Shown here in pieces: positions 53,356 through 63,571 of a DNA stretch of 64,000 nucleotides. Numbering within the stretch: position 1 is the first letter of the stretch; every line of letters starts with the position of its first letter. Position numbers and translations under genes: made by a program. The stretch lies in assembly GCF_000243415.2 (NCBI RefSeq), contig NZ_KI912270.1, positions 6,467,837-6,531,836 on the forward strand, in the 5' to 3' direction. The DNA is from Mycolicibacterium tusciae JS617. Its GTDB lineage: Bacteria > Actinomycetota > Actinomycetes > Mycobacteriales > Mycobacteriaceae. Under the pieces are notes generated by a model. The model was not told the DNA's origin and made no database searches. It saw only the letters and a program-made list of their open reading frames with translations.

Positions 53356-55953
53356 ATGGGAAGAGGCTTGCAGGGAGCGCTACTGCGGAGCTTCGGGGGG
53401 CGCGACCATGAGGCCACGGTCCTGGAGATCTCGCGGGTGGCACCGCATTTCGTGCGGATCACCATGTCATCGCCGACCATTTTCGAAGACGTCGTCGTAG
53501 AACCAACTGCGTTCCTGCGCTTCTGGTTTCCCGACCCGCAGGGCAGCGACAGCGAGTTCCAGCGCATCTACACGCTCGTGTGGACCGATCCGGAGTCAGG
53601 CAAATTCGCGGTGGACGTCGTCCTGCATGAGCCGTCGGGACCCGCAAGTCACTGGGCGGCCAGGGCTGAACCGGGGATGACCCTTCCCGTCGTTGCGCTG
53701 GGTTCCAAGGGCTTCGCGGTTCCCGAGGAATTGCCTGCCGGCTATCTGCTCATCGGCGACTCGGCGTCCATACCCGCGATCAACTCGATCCTCGCGGTTC
53801 TCCCGGCCGACGTCGATGTCGAGGTGTACCTCGAACGCCATACCGCCGACGACGAACTGATCCCGCTCAACGACCATCCCCGACGGCGACTGCACTGGGT
53901 GGACAGGGCCGACGAGCTCACCCTGGCCGCGGCCATCGAGGACCGGGACTGGTCGAACTGGTCGGCATGGGCGGGCCCGGAGGCGGGGTCGCTCAAGCAC
54001 CTGCGCAAGCGGTTGCGCGACACCTTCGGATTTCCGAAGAGCGACCTGCATGCGCAGGCGTACTGGACGCAGGGCCGCGAGATGGGCAGCCGCCGCGACG
54101 GCGATAACAAACCCGCCGAGGTCGACACCGACGCAGCCGTCGACGCCGAGACAACGCCCGCCCCGTCGGAGGCGCAGAGCGCCGCGCCCAAGGGGCGGTG
54201 GCGTTCGCAGGCGGCCAAGGACCTGTTGGCTCCGGTGAAGCCGCAGCTGATCGCCACAGGCATTCTCGAAACGCTCATCACACTGCTTACGCTCGCGCCG
54301 TTCATCGTGCTCGTCGAACTCGCCAGGCAGCTGCTTGCAGGGGCCGACGAGTCCGCGATACGCAGCACCTTGATCGTGTTCGTGGTGCTGCTTGGGACGG
54401 GCACCGCGCTCAGCGCCGCACTTCTGGTGTGGCTGCACGTGGTCGACATGCGGTTCAACGCAACGGTTCGCCGACGGCTGCTCGACAAGCTCGCCCGGGT
54501 GCCCCTTGGATGGTTCACTCAGCGCGGATCGGGCGCAGTCAAGAAACTCATCCAAGACGACACGCTGTCGTTGCACTATCTCGTCACCCACGCGGTGTCG
54601 GACGCGGTCGGTGCGATCGTCGCGCCCGTCGCGGTGCTGGTGTATCTCTTCGTCGTCGACTGGCGGCTGGCATTGATTCTGCTGCTGCCGATTCTGATCT
54701 ACATCCTCACGACGTGGACGATGGTGTACCAGAGCGGCCCGAAGATCGCCGAGGCATCCCGGTGGGCGGAGAGAATGAACGGTGAGGCCGCGGCCTACCT
54801 GGAGGGACAGCCCGTGATCCGGGTCTTCGGCGGCGCGGCGGCCTCGTCGTTCCGGCGGCGCCTGGACGAATACATCGACTTCATCAATGTCTGGCAGCGG
54901 CCGTTCATCGGCAAGAAGACGTTCATGGACCTGACCACTCGGCCGTCAACGTTCCTGTGGCTCATCGCTTCAGCGGGGACCCTGTTCGTCGTTTCCGGTG
55001 CGATGGAGCCGTTGACTCTGCTGCCGTTCCTTATCGTCGGAACAACCTTCGGCACCCGCCTGCTTGGCATCGCGTTCGGGTTCGCCGGTCTGCGCGAAGG
55101 TATGCAGGCCGCGCGCCGCCTCGCGGTCACCCTCGACGAGGACGAACTGGCCACCGGCCTCTCGGACACCGCGGCGGCGTCGCCAGCCCCGGGGACGGTC
55201 TCCTTCGACGGCGTCGGCTTCGGTTACCGGCCCGGAGCTCCCGTCATTCACGACGTCACCCTGACCCTGCGGCCCGGTACGGTCACTGCGTTGGTGGGTC
55301 CGTCCGGATCCGGAAAGTCCACGCTGGCATCGCTTCTCGCGCGCTTCCACGACGTCGACTCCGGCGCGATCCGCATCGATGGGCGCGACGTACGGACACT
55401 GGAGCCCGACGAGTTGTACACCAAGGTCGGTTTCGTGTTCCAGGAAGTCCAGCTCGTTCACGGAACGGTTCGCGACAACATCGCGCTGGCTCGCCCCGAT
55501 GCCAGCGACGCAGAGGTCGAGGCCGCGGCGACGGACGCCCAGATCCACGACCGGATCATGCGGCTGCCCGACGGATACCAGACCGTGCTCGGTGCCAGCA
55601 GCCAGCTTTCCGGAGGCGAGCGCCAGCGCCTCACCATCGCCAGAGCCCTGCTCGCCGACACACCGATCCTGATCCTGGACGAGGCGACGGCGTTCGCCGA
55701 TCCCGAATCGGAATACCTTGTGCAGCAGGCATTGGGCCGCCTCATTCACAACCGCACTGTGCTGGTGATCGCTCACCGACTGCACACCATCACCGAGGCC
55801 GACCAGATCGTGGTGCTCGATCACGGGCGTATCACCCAGATCGGCAGGCACACCGAGCTGCTCGACGCCGAGGGCCGCTATCGACAGCTGTGGGAGAGCC
55901 GGGGCGAGGCAAGTTCGCATGACGGCGTACTCACCGGAGAGGCCGCGCGATGA
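53356..55953 (+). CDS. irtA: Mycobactin importer subunit IrtA
   Basis: This 865-residue fusion combines an N-terminal siderophore-interacting FAD/NAD(P)H-binding domain ([57 protein letters not shown], about residues 20-250) with a membrane domain (about residues 290-580) and an ABC ATPase (Walker [10 protein letters not shown], signature LSGGERQR, Walker [16 protein letters not shown]). IrtA/IrtB import carboxymycobactin-iron and reduce it. A Pro/Glu-rich linker of about 45 residues joins the domains. The ATG at 53356 follows AGAGGA by 8 nt; a TTG at 53350 is less likely. Confidence 0.96.
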   Translation: MGRGLQGALLRSFGGRDHEATVLEISRVAPHFVRITMSSPTIFEDVVVEPTAFLRFWFPDPQGSDSEFQRIYTLVWTDPESGKFAVDVVLHEPSGPASHWAARAEPGMTLPVVALGSKGFAVPEELPAGYLLIGDSASIPAINSILAVLPADVDVEVYLERHTADDELIPLNDHPRRRLHWVDRADELTLAAAIEDRDWSNWSAWAGPEAGSLKHLRKRLRDTFGFPKSDLHAQAYWTQGREMGSRRDGDNKPAEVDTDAAVDAETTPAPSEAQSAAPKGRWRSQAAKDLLAPVKPQLIATGILETLITLLTLAPFIVLVELARQLLAGADESAIRSTLIVFVVLLGTGTALSAALLVWLHVVDMRFNATVRRRLLDKLARVPLGWFTQRGSGAVKKLIQDDTLSLHYLVTHAVSDAVGAIVAPVAVLVYLFVVDWRLALILLLPILIYILTTWTMVYQSGPKIAEASRWAERMNGEAAAYLEGQPVIRVFGGAAASSFRRRLDEYIDFINVWQRPFIGKKTFMDLTTRPSTFLWLIASAGTLFVVSGAMEPLTLLPFLIVGTTFGTRLLGIAFGFAGLREGMQAARRLAVTLDEDELATGLSDTAAASPAPGTVSFDGVGFGYRPGAPVIHDVTLTLRPGTVTALVGPSGSGKSTLASLLARFHDVDSGAIRIDGRDVRTLEPDELYTKVGFVFQEVQLVHGTVRDNIALARPDASDAEVEAAATDAQIHDRIMRLPDGYQTVLGASSQLSGGERQRLTIARALLADTPILILDEATAFADPESEYLVQQALGRLIHNRTVLVIAHRLHTITEADQIVVLDHGRITQIGRHTELLDAEGRYRQLWESRGEASSHDGVLTGEAAR

Positions 55954-57710
55954 TCGGTAACCTGATCCGGCTCGTCCCCGCCGAACACCGCGGCGCGCTC
56001 ACCGGTTACGCCGTGCTGACCGTGATCTCGGTGATTCTGCGCGCCGCCAGCGCCCTGCTTCTGGTGCCGCTACTCGGCGCCCTGTTCAGCACGGCACCTT
56101 CGGATGCACTGTCGTGGCTCGGCGCTCTCACCGCGGCCACCGTCGGCGGATGGATCGTCGATATGGTCCAGGCGCGCATCGGGTACCGCATCGGCTTCGC
56201 ACTGGCCAACGACACCCAGCACAGGATGGCCGACCGGCTCACCGACGTCCCGCTCGGTTGGTTCACCACCGACAACACCGCAATGGCGCGGCAGGCCATC
56301 GCAGCCAGCGCCCCGGATCTGGTGTCCTTCGTCGCGAACCTGCTGACGCCGTTCCTCGGCGCGGTGTTGCTGCCCGCGGCGATCACCGTCGGCCTGTTCT
56401 TCGTCTCCTGGCAACTGGGAGTGGCGGCGGCCATCACGCTGCCGTTGCTGCTGGGCGCGCTGGTGGCCAGCCAGCGGATCATGCGGGCCGCCGACGCCGC
56501 CGATGGTCGCGCGCACAGTGCGCTGACCGAACGCATCCTGGAGTTTGCGCGTACGCAGCAGGCGCTGCGGGCGAGCAGGCGGGCGACAGCTGCGCGCAGC
56601 CAGACTGGTGAGGCCGTGGCCACCGCACAAGGCGCCACCTTGAGGCTGCTTCTCTTCGGAATTCCCGGACAGCTGTTGTTCAGTGTGGCCAGCCAGCTCG
56701 CCCTCATCGTGTTGGCGGGCACCATCACAGCTCTGGCCGTGCGGGGACAGATCGGCGCTCCGGAGGCCGTCGCGCTGCTGATCGTCACGGTGCGGTTCCT
56801 CGAGCCCTTCACTGTGCTGGCGGACCTTTCCGGGGCGGTCGAGAACTCGCGCAGCGTGCTCACCCGGCTGCGCAGCATCATCGATGCCCCTCGGGGGGTG
56901 CAGACTGTCGGCAACGCGGTCAAGGGCACCGGCAATCGCGCCCCACGAATCGAATTCCGGGATGTGGGCTTCCGCTACGGCGGTGCCGGGGATGATTCAG
57001 ACGTGCTCGCCGAGCTCAACTTCGTGCTCGAATCGGGCACGACGACCGCGATCGTCGGACCTTCAGGTTCGGGTAAGAGCACGATCCTTTCGCTCATCGC
57101 GGGCCTGCACACTCCCGACCGCGGCCAGATCCTCGTCGACGGAACCGATGTCGGCGATCTCGACGCCACCAGGCGACGGGGCCTGGTCAGCATGGTGTTC
57201 CAGCATCCGTATCTGTTCGACGGTCAGATCCAGGACAACGTCCGTGCCGGCCATCCCGATGCCAGCGACGAGGATGTCCGAAATGCGATGGCGCTGGCCC
57301 GAGTCGACGAAATCGTCGCGCGCCTGCCCGACGGCGAGTTGACGCGGGTGGGCGAAGCCGGCGCCGCGCTATCCGGTGGCGAGCGTCAGCGGGTCAGCAT
57401 CGCGCGAGCACTCGTGAAGCCGGCGGGGGTGTTGCTGATCGACGAAGCGACCAGCGCGCTGGACACCGAGAACGAGACGGCAATCACCGATGCCATCAGA
57501 GACGATCCACGCGGGCGTACCCGTGTCGTCATCGCGCACCGGCCGGGCGCGATCCGCAACGCCGACAAGGTGTTGTTCGTCGATGACGGAAAAATCGTCG
57601 AGCAGGGCTCGATCGAAAAGCTCACCCAGCGCGCGGGGCGTTTCGCCGAGTTCTGGCGACAGCAGGAGCAGAGCGCCGGCTGGCGGATCGCCTCGGACCC
57701 GCGCGGCTAG
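55950..57710 (+). CDS. irtB: Mycobactin importer subunit IrtB
   Basis: This 586-residue ABC half-transporter overlaps irtA by 4 bp (ATGA), so the two are translationally coupled and form a heterodimer. The N-terminal membrane domain (residues 15-320) is followed by an ATPase with Walker [11 protein letters not shown]-loop [11 protein letters not shown], signature LSGGERQR and Walker [13 protein letters not shown]. It has no FAD domain, as expected. Its stop overlaps the end of the convergent mbtH gene. Confidence 0.96.
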   Translation: MIGNLIRLVPAEHRGALTGYAVLTVISVILRAASALLLVPLLGALFSTAPSDALSWLGALTAATVGGWIVDMVQARIGYRIGFALANDTQHRMADRLTDVPLGWFTTDNTAMARQAIAASAPDLVSFVANLLTPFLGAVLLPAAITVGLFFVSWQLGVAAAITLPLLLGALVASQRIMRAADAADGRAHSALTERILEFARTQQALRASRRATAARSQTGEAVATAQGATLRLLLFGIPGQLLFSVASQLALIVLAGTITALAVRGQIGAPEAVALLIVTVRFLEPFTVLADLSGAVENSRSVLTRLRSIIDAPRGVQTVGNAVKGTGNRAPRIEFRDVGFRYGGAGDDSDVLAELNFVLESGTTTAIVGPSGSGKSTILSLIAGLHTPDRGQILVDGTDVGDLDATRRRGLVSMVFQHPYLFDGQIQDNVRAGHPDASDEDVRNAMALARVDEIVARLPDGELTRVGEAGAALSGGERQRVSIARALVKPAGVLLIDEATSALDTENETAITDAIRDDPRGRTRVVIAHRPGAIRNADKVLFVDDGKIVEQGSIEKLTQRAGRFAEFWRQQEQSAGWRIASDPRG

Positions 57711-57910
57711 CGCGAGATCGCGCCGCCCAGGTTCAAGTCCGCCCACTTCTCCTCGAGGTAGCCGAGGCAGTCTGCGCGTGTGCTCCCGCCGAAGGCGACG
57801 TGCCAGCCTGCGGGTACAGCGGCGAACGTCGGCCACAAGCTGTGCTGCCCTTGGTCGTTGATCAGTACGAAGAAGGTGCCGTTTTCGTCATCGAATGGGT
57901 TGGTGCTCAT
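57707..57910 (-). CDS. mbtH: MbtH-like protein
   Basis: This 67-residue protein has the invariant family residues in NPFDDENGTFFVLINDQGQHSLWPTFAAVPAGWHVAFG and CLGYLEEKWADL (three Trp, SLWP motif). MbtH-like proteins bind adenylation domains of non-ribosomal peptide synthetases and are needed for their activity, here MbtE/MbtF. The ATG lies inside the last 23 bp of mbtG. It converges with irtB. Confidence 0.96.
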   Translation of the reverse strand: MSTNPFDDENGTFFVLINDQGQHSLWPTFAAVPAGWHVAFGGSTRADCLGYLEEKWADLNLGGAISR

Positions 57911-59195
57911 CGCTTCTCTCCCGTGAATAGTCGGTGGTGGCGGCCTCCAAGTTCGCGCCGAGTATCCGGTCTGACAGCAGACCCAGGCAGGACAGGTTCG
58001 GAAAGCCCGGCCCCTGAGTGAGCCCGGACAGGCCGGGCAGGAAGAGTTTTGGCGCGAGACCGGTGATCGCCAGGTCATCGCCGATGAATTCCTGCAACGA
58101 GTCGCCGGTGAGCAACCCGCCGAGACTGAGTTCGAGCAGATCCAGTGCGTCCTGGCCCAACAACGGCACGAACCACAGGGCGTCGGCACCCGATCCGTCG
58201 ATCACCAGATCGAAGCCATGCACCGTCTCGAGATTCTCGCCACCCTGATTAGTGCTCAGCGTCAGGCGGATTCGGCTATCTCGTGCCACCGCGTGTGCGA
58301 CGCGGCCACGGAGGTGGCGGATCCGGTCGTCGGACAGCAGCGCATCCTGCACCCGCGCGGAGAACACCCCGCGGTCCGTGCGGGCCAGCGCGTCTCGGCG
58401 CTCATCCAGGGTGAGGCCAGTCCAGCCCGTGGGGTCAGAGAACAGCTTGTTCTCGAAGAAGCCTTCACCGCGGGTGAACAGCGTAATTCCGGGCGAGATG
58501 ACGGTGATCGTCGAAACCCGGTGCCGGAAGAGCTCATTGAGTATCGAGGCGGCGGTCTCTCCTCCCCCGATGACCGCGACCCGTTCTTCGGAGATCAGCT
58601 CGTTGCTGGCCGCCCGATGCCAGAACTGTGCGATCGATAGCACCCGCGGGTTGCCGGGCAGTATCGACCGCTCGGGCTGGCCGGGGCCGGTGATCATCAC
58701 GCCGTCGGCGAGCACCGCCTTCTCGGCAGTGTGCAATGCCCACCGCGGCGCGTCAGCCGTGTTGTCCACCGAAATCCCGGTGACCTCAGCGGATATGACG
58801 TTCATCCCGCAGTTGCCCGCGACCCAGCGCAGATACTGACTCCACCTGCGATGGGTGGGCGCCGGCCTGCCGCGGTCCACCCATTCGGCGAACTGACCGG
58901 TGGCGATCAGATACGACTGCCAACTGTGCCGCGTCATGCGGTCATCGAGTTCGGCGTTGCGGCGCGGCACCAGCGACGAGCGGTACGGAAAGCCGACATC
59001 CTTTTCAGGGCTGGTGCCCAGCCGGTGCTGACCGTCGGTCCAACCGCCCTCAGCCTGCCAGTTGGCGGCGATGCCGGCCCGTTCCACCGCAACGACTTTG
59101 GGCACGTCGACGCCCATGTCGTTCAATTCAGCCGCCTTGGCGGCGACGGCAACGGCCTTGGCGCCAGCGCCGACGACCGCGAGCGTGGGCCTCAT
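57888..59195 (-). CDS. mbtG: Mycobactin lysine N-hydroxylase MbtG
   Basis: This 435-residue flavin monooxygenase hydroxylates the lysine epsilon-amino group that binds iron in mycobactin. Motifs: FAD fingerprint VVGAGAKAVAVAAKAAEL at the N-terminus, NADPH-binding VAVIGGGETAASILNEL (about residue 225), and DLVIDGSGADALW towards the C-terminus. The ATG overlaps the mbtF stop (ATGA). The C-terminus overlaps mbtH by 23 bp. The frame is open further upstream but that part is inside mbtF. Confidence 0.95.
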   Translation of the reverse strand: MRPTLAVVGAGAKAVAVAAKAAELNDMGVDVPKVVAVERAGIAANWQAEGGWTDGQHRLGTSPEKDVGFPYRSSLVPRRNAELDDRMTRHSWQSYLIATGQFAEWVDRGRPAPTHRRWSQYLRWVAGNCGMNVISAEVTGISVDNTADAPRWALHTAEKAVLADGVMITGPGQPERSILPGNPRVLSIAQFWHRAASNELISEERVAVIGGGETAASILNELFRHRVSTITVISPGITLFTRGEGFFENKLFSDPTGWTGLTLDERRDALARTDRGVFSARVQDALLSDDRIRHLRGRVAHAVARDSRIRLTLSTNQGGENLETVHGFDLVIDGSGADALWFVPLLGQDALDLLELSLGGLLTGDSLQEFIGDDLAITGLAPKLFLPGLSGLTQGPGFPNLSCLGLLSDRILGANLEAATTDYSRERSDEHQPIR

Positions 59196-62100
59196 GGTGC
59201 CACCTCTCGTAGCGACTCCTGCCACATCACCTGCAGCGTGGCGACGTCGTCGGCGGACAAGATGTCGGGCACTGTGCGCCACTGCGTGCCGAGCACCGGT
59301 GCATCCCCGTCGCCGATCACCGCGGCCAGAATGGTCAGCTCGTGTCGCACCGCAAGATCGGGCTCCGGCCTCGGTGAGACGCGCGCGAGCAGCGCGCGAT
59401 CCGGCCACAGCTCGCCGCCGGTGCCGACGTGCACCCTGCCGAGGAAGTTGAGCAGCACCTGCGGTTCGGCGTACGCCTGCAAACGCTGCGCGGTGTCGGG
59501 GCGCAGGTAGCGCAGCAGCCCGTAGTCGATGCCATCGCCGGGCATCGCGTCGATTGCACCGGGCGAGTCCATCCGCAGCGGGTAAATGGCGGTGAGAAGG
59601 CCAACCGTGTCGGAGGTGTCGGTGTCACCCACGAGTCCGTCGGCGCGACCGTGCGTTTCCAGCGCAAGCAACGGCGGCGGTCGATCCTGCCCCCGGCGCT
59701 CTCGCCAGCGATCGATGGTCCTCGCGACCGCGGCGGCAAGAATATTCTGGGCCGGCACGGCACCGCTGAGCACGCGCGCGGACACGTCGGGATCGGTGAG
59801 CGACATGGTGACGACCACGTCGCCGATCCGGTCGATCCGTGGGCTGACACGGCGGGCGCCGAGTACCGGATCCGCACCGTCGAGTTGGGCCGCCCAGAAA
59901 TCACACGTGTCGAGCTCGGCCGCACGCTCGGTCAGCAGCGCAGACCAACGTCGATAGCTGGTGTGCTCGGCCGCCGGCACGGGATCGCGACCCGAGTCGA
60001 TGGAGTGCCAGAAGGCGTCGAGCTCCCCGAGCACTATCCGCCACGACGCGGGGTCCAGCGCAAGTACGTGTGCAGCCAACATGAGTACGCCGGGGCCGCC
60101 CGGTTCTCGCAGCCACACGGCCGACAGCATCGACCCCCGTTGCGGGTCAAGCCGTTCCACCGCGCGCCCGCAATGTTCGGCCACCGCGTCGACCATGTCG
60201 CCCTGGACCCACACCTCGGTGAGAAAGTCCGGCGGCTCATGCTCGACGAGTGTCATGGTGTCGATGTCCAGGCGGCTGCGCAGCGTCTCGTGCCCGTCGA
60301 CGACGGCCTTGAGCATGCGGTCCAGATCCGCGCGGGTGATCCCGTCAGGCAGTCGGATCGTCTCGGTCTGCGCCAACCGCCGTGGTTGCCCGTGCTCGTA
60401 GAGCCAGTGGACGTTGGGCAGCACGGGTATCGGCCCGCTCTGCTCATCACCCTGCCGATCCGGAGTGACCGACTCGCTGTCGATGGCCGCGGCGAGTTCG
60501 CGGATGGTCGCGCATTCGAGCATCAGTCGCGCCCGCAACGGAATTCCGCGTCTGCGGGCGCCCTGAACCACAGAAAGCGCGACGATGCTGTCGAGGCCGA
60601 GCGCAAGGAATTCAGCGGTGACGTCGATCTCGGCGCCGTCGAGCAGTTCGGTCAGCACAGCGACGAGCGCGGCCTCGGTTTCGGTCTCCGGTGCCGCCGA
60701 TGGACCGTCGTCGACGGGAAGAGCAGCCAGCGCGGCTTCGTCGATCTTGCCGTGTGACGTCAGCGGCATGTGATCGACGACGACGATACTGTGCGGAACC
60801 ATATAGCGCGGCAAGCGTTTTGACAGCATGCCCCGCAGCTCGGAGAGATCTGGGGCGGGTTCTGCGGATACGTAGGCGATCAATCGCGGGCCGACGCGGG
60901 TGCGCTCCCGCACCGCGACGTGCGCGTGACGAACGGCCGGGTGTGTGTGCAGCACCGCCGCGATCTCGGCGGGCTCAACCCGGAATCCGCGGATCTTCAC
61001 CTGCGCGTCCGAGCGGCCGAGGAACTGCAGTGCCCCATCGGGCTGGCGTCGCACCACGTCACCGGTGCGGTACATCCGCTCGCCCGACACGAACGGGTCG
61101 GCGACGAACCGGCCCGCCGTCTCCGCGGGCCTACCGAGATAGCCGCGGGTCAGCTGGCGCCCAGAGAGGTAGAGCTCGCCGGTTACGCCGTCGGGCGCGG
61201 GCCGCAGCCACGAATCGAGCACGTATGCGCGGGTACCCGACGTGGGCCCACCGATCGTGGGCTCGGCATGTTCGGCGATGGGCGCGACGACGGCCTCGAC
61301 GGTGGATTCCGTTGGGCCGTAGCAGTTGTAAGCCGTCATGCCGGTGCGGTCGCATTCGTCACGAATGAGATTCCACGCCGGAATGCCGATCGCCTCCCCG
61401 CCAAGTGCGAGTACGCCGAGGGGCACCGTCGTCAGCAATCCGACCGCATGCAGCTGGGCGAACATGGACGGCGTGGTGTCGATCAGGTCGATTCCGAACC
61501 GCGCGATGATCTCGACCAACGACTCGGCGTCACGTTGGACGTCGTCGGAGATGATGTGCACCGAGTGCCCGTCGAGCAGAGCGGCCAGCGGCTGCCAGGC
61601 GGCGTCGAAGGTGAACGACCAGGCATGCGCGACGCGGAGTGGATGACTCAACCGGGCGGCCGCAGGTCGCAGGATGTGTCGGGCGTGATCCTCGGCGTAG
61701 GCGAGCAGAGCCTGATGCGTGCCGATGACGCCCTTCGGCCTGCCCGTCGTACCCGACGTGAACACGACGTAGGCGGCCTGGCCAGGAAGCGCGGGCACCG
61801 CTTCGAATGTGTCGGACTGCTCTTGGGCGGCAGCCGATATCAGCGCGTCGTCGACGACAACCGCCGCACCGCATTGGGTGAGAATGTCGGCGATCCGGTC
61901 GGCAGGCATGGCGGGGTCAAGGGGAACGATCACGCCCCCGGCCTTCAGCACCCCCAGCATGGCGATCACATAGTCCGGTCCGCGCGAAAGATTGATCGCC
62001 ACCGGATCTTCGACGCGTACCCCGCGGCGCACCAGGACTGCGGCTACCCGGTCGGCGGCCTCGTCCAGTTTGCGGTAGGTGAGTTCGCCGTCAGACCAGC

Positions 62101-63571
62101 TCAGCGCCCGCGACGCCAGTCGGGAGTAGGCGATCTCGGTGAACCTGGTGTGCACCCCGACACCGAGAGAATCAGGCGTCTCGGCGATCGCGGTGCGCGG
62201 CCCCTCACCCTCAAGCAGGACACTGACCTCGCGAAGGGGACTGTCCCACTGGGCGATCAGCCGCTCGACGGTATCGAGCAGCCGCCGGCCCAGGCCCTCG
62301 GGAGTCGTCGATCCCAGCGCCCCGTCGACCACCTCGACAAGGACCGTCAGTTGGTCGTCGACCATGTGGGCGGCGATGGTGACCGGAAAGTGCGACAGGC
62401 TTTCCAGCGCTGCGGGACGGAAGGTCGCCCCCTTGGCCGTGAATTCCCCTCCACCGACCAGTCCGCCGGGCGGGAAGTTCTCGTAGACCAGCAGGGTGTC
62501 GAACATCTCGCCGATCCCACCCATCGACCTCAGCTCGGCGTGGGGCAGGTAGCTGTGGTCGCGAAGCTTGGCCGCCTCGCGTTGCAATGCAAGACATTGC
62601 GCTCCGACACCGACCGTCGGATCCAATCGCACCCGCAGCGGCACGGTGTTGATGAACAGTCCGACCATGGTCTCGACGCCGGCCAGCTCACTGGGACGGC
62701 CCGACACAGTGACGCCGAAAACCACATCACTGCGGTCCGTGAACGCCGACAGCAATGTCGCCCAGGCCATTTGCACAAGTGTGTTGACCGTGACACCGCG
62801 TGAACGCGCGGATTCGGCCAGCGCGACGGTTGTCTCGGCGTCGAACTTCATCTCGGTTCGGCGCGGCGGTGCAGCCTCGAGTTTCCGGGTGGAAAGCGCG
62901 GGTGACAGCAGAGTCGGACTGTCCATACCGCCGAGGTGTTCTCGCCACAATGCCCGGCTGGCTTCCTGGTCTCGCGCCGCGAGCCAACCGATGTAGTCGC
63001 GGTAGGGCCGTGGCGGCGGGGGCAAGACGCCGGCGTCGCCGCCGGCGCGGTACAGGGCGATCAGCTCGCCGACGAACAGGGGCAGCGACCAGCCGTCGAT
63101 GATGATGTGGTGCGCGACAACCACGAACCGCCAGTGCGAGTCGGGCACCTCGATGAGCACGAAGCGGATCGCCGGTCCCCGCTCCAGGTCGAACGGGCGC
63201 AGCCGTTCGTCGGAGTCGAGCGCATCGACGTCGTCCGCGGTCGCGGTGATCGTGCACCACGGCAAGTCGACGCGGCTGGGAACGACTTGCACGGGACGGC
63301 TCAGGTCACCGCGAAAGAAGCTGGCGCGCAGATTGGGATGCCGGGCAAGCAGCGCGGCGGCGCAGTTGCGCAACAGTTCCGGGTCCAGTGCGCCGAAGAT
63401 GTCGGCGGACATCGCGATCACATACGGGTCATCACCGCCGTCGACGCTGCTGCCATCGCTGCCGCCGCTACTCAGCTGTGATAGCGAGAACAGGCCCTGC
63501 TGAAGCGGACTCAGAGCCATCACATCTTCGACGGCCACCGTGACATCGGTCTTGGTGTCGGTTGACGTCAC
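59192..63571 (-). CDS. mbtF: Mycobactin non-ribosomal peptide synthetase MbtF
   Basis: This 1459-residue NRPS module has an N-terminal condensation domain (HHIIIDGW, about residue 155), an adenylation domain (YVVFTSGTTGRPKGVIGTH, about residue 604; GELYLSGRQLTRGYLGRPAETA; YRTGDVVRRQPDG) and a peptidyl carrier protein (ALGLDSIVALS, Ser at about residue 994). The C-terminal condensation/epimerization-like domain has a degenerate motif, AAHVLALDPASW (about residue 1167), instead of HHxxxDG. MbtF adds the terminal lysine that becomes the cyclic hydroxamate. Length agrees with the M. tuberculosis protein as I recall it. It overlaps mbtE by 4 bp. Confidence 0.96.
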   Translation of the reverse strand: MTSTDTKTDVTVAVEDVMALSPLQQGLFSLSQLSSGGSDGSSVDGGDDPYVIAMSADIFGALDPELLRNCAAALLARHPNLRASFFRGDLSRPVQVVPSRVDLPWCTITATADDVDALDSDERLRPFDLERGPAIRFVLIEVPDSHWRFVVVAHHIIIDGWSLPLFVGELIALYRAGGDAGVLPPPPRPYRDYIGWLAARDQEASRALWREHLGGMDSPTLLSPALSTRKLEAAPPRRTEMKFDAETTVALAESARSRGVTVNTLVQMAWATLLSAFTDRSDVVFGVTVSGRPSELAGVETMVGLFINTVPLRVRLDPTVGVGAQCLALQREAAKLRDHSYLPHAELRSMGGIGEMFDTLLVYENFPPGGLVGGGEFTAKGATFRPAALESLSHFPVTIAAHMVDDQLTVLVEVVDGALGSTTPEGLGRRLLDTVERLIAQWDSPLREVSVLLEGEGPRTAIAETPDSLGVGVHTRFTEIAYSRLASRALSWSDGELTYRKLDEAADRVAAVLVRRGVRVEDPVAINLSRGPDYVIAMLGVLKAGGVIVPLDPAMPADRIADILTQCGAAVVVDDALISAAAQEQSDTFEAVPALPGQAAYVVFTSGTTGRPKGVIGTHQALLAYAEDHARHILRPAAARLSHPLRVAHAWSFTFDAAWQPLAALLDGHSVHIISDDVQRDAESLVEIIARFGIDLIDTTPSMFAQLHAVGLLTTVPLGVLALGGEAIGIPAWNLIRDECDRTGMTAYNCYGPTESTVEAVVAPIAEHAEPTIGGPTSGTRAYVLDSWLRPAPDGVTGELYLSGRQLTRGYLGRPAETAGRFVADPFVSGERMYRTGDVVRRQPDGALQFLGRSDAQVKIRGFRVEPAEIAAVLHTHPAVRHAHVAVRERTRVGPRLIAYVSAEPAPDLSELRGMLSKRLPRYMVPHSIVVVDHMPLTSHGKIDEAALAALPVDDGPSAAPETETEAALVAVLTELLDGAEIDVTAEFLALGLDSIVALSVVQGARRRGIPLRARLMLECATIRELAAAIDSESVTPDRQGDEQSGPIPVLPNVHWLYEHGQPRRLAQTETIRLPDGITRADLDRMLKAVVDGHETLRSRLDIDTMTLVEHEPPDFLTEVWVQGDMVDAVAEHCGRAVERLDPQRGSMLSAVWLREPGGPGVLMLAAHVLALDPASWRIVLGELDAFWHSIDSGRDPVPAAEHTSYRRWSALLTERAAELDTCDFWAAQLDGADPVLGARRVSPRIDRIGDVVVTMSLTDPDVSARVLSGAVPAQNILAAAVARTIDRWRERRGQDRPPPLLALETHGRADGLVGDTDTSDTVGLLTAIYPLRMDSPGAIDAMPGDGIDYGLLRYLRPDTAQRLQAYAEPQVLLNFLGRVHVGTGGELWPDRALLARVSPRPEPDLAVRHELTILAAVIGDGDAPVLGTQWRTVPDILSADDVATLQVMWQESLREVAP

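Noticed and set aside
60920..62803. 627-codon plus-strand ORF opposite mbtF
   Set aside because: It is the antisense of the adenylation and condensation domains and has no coding signature.
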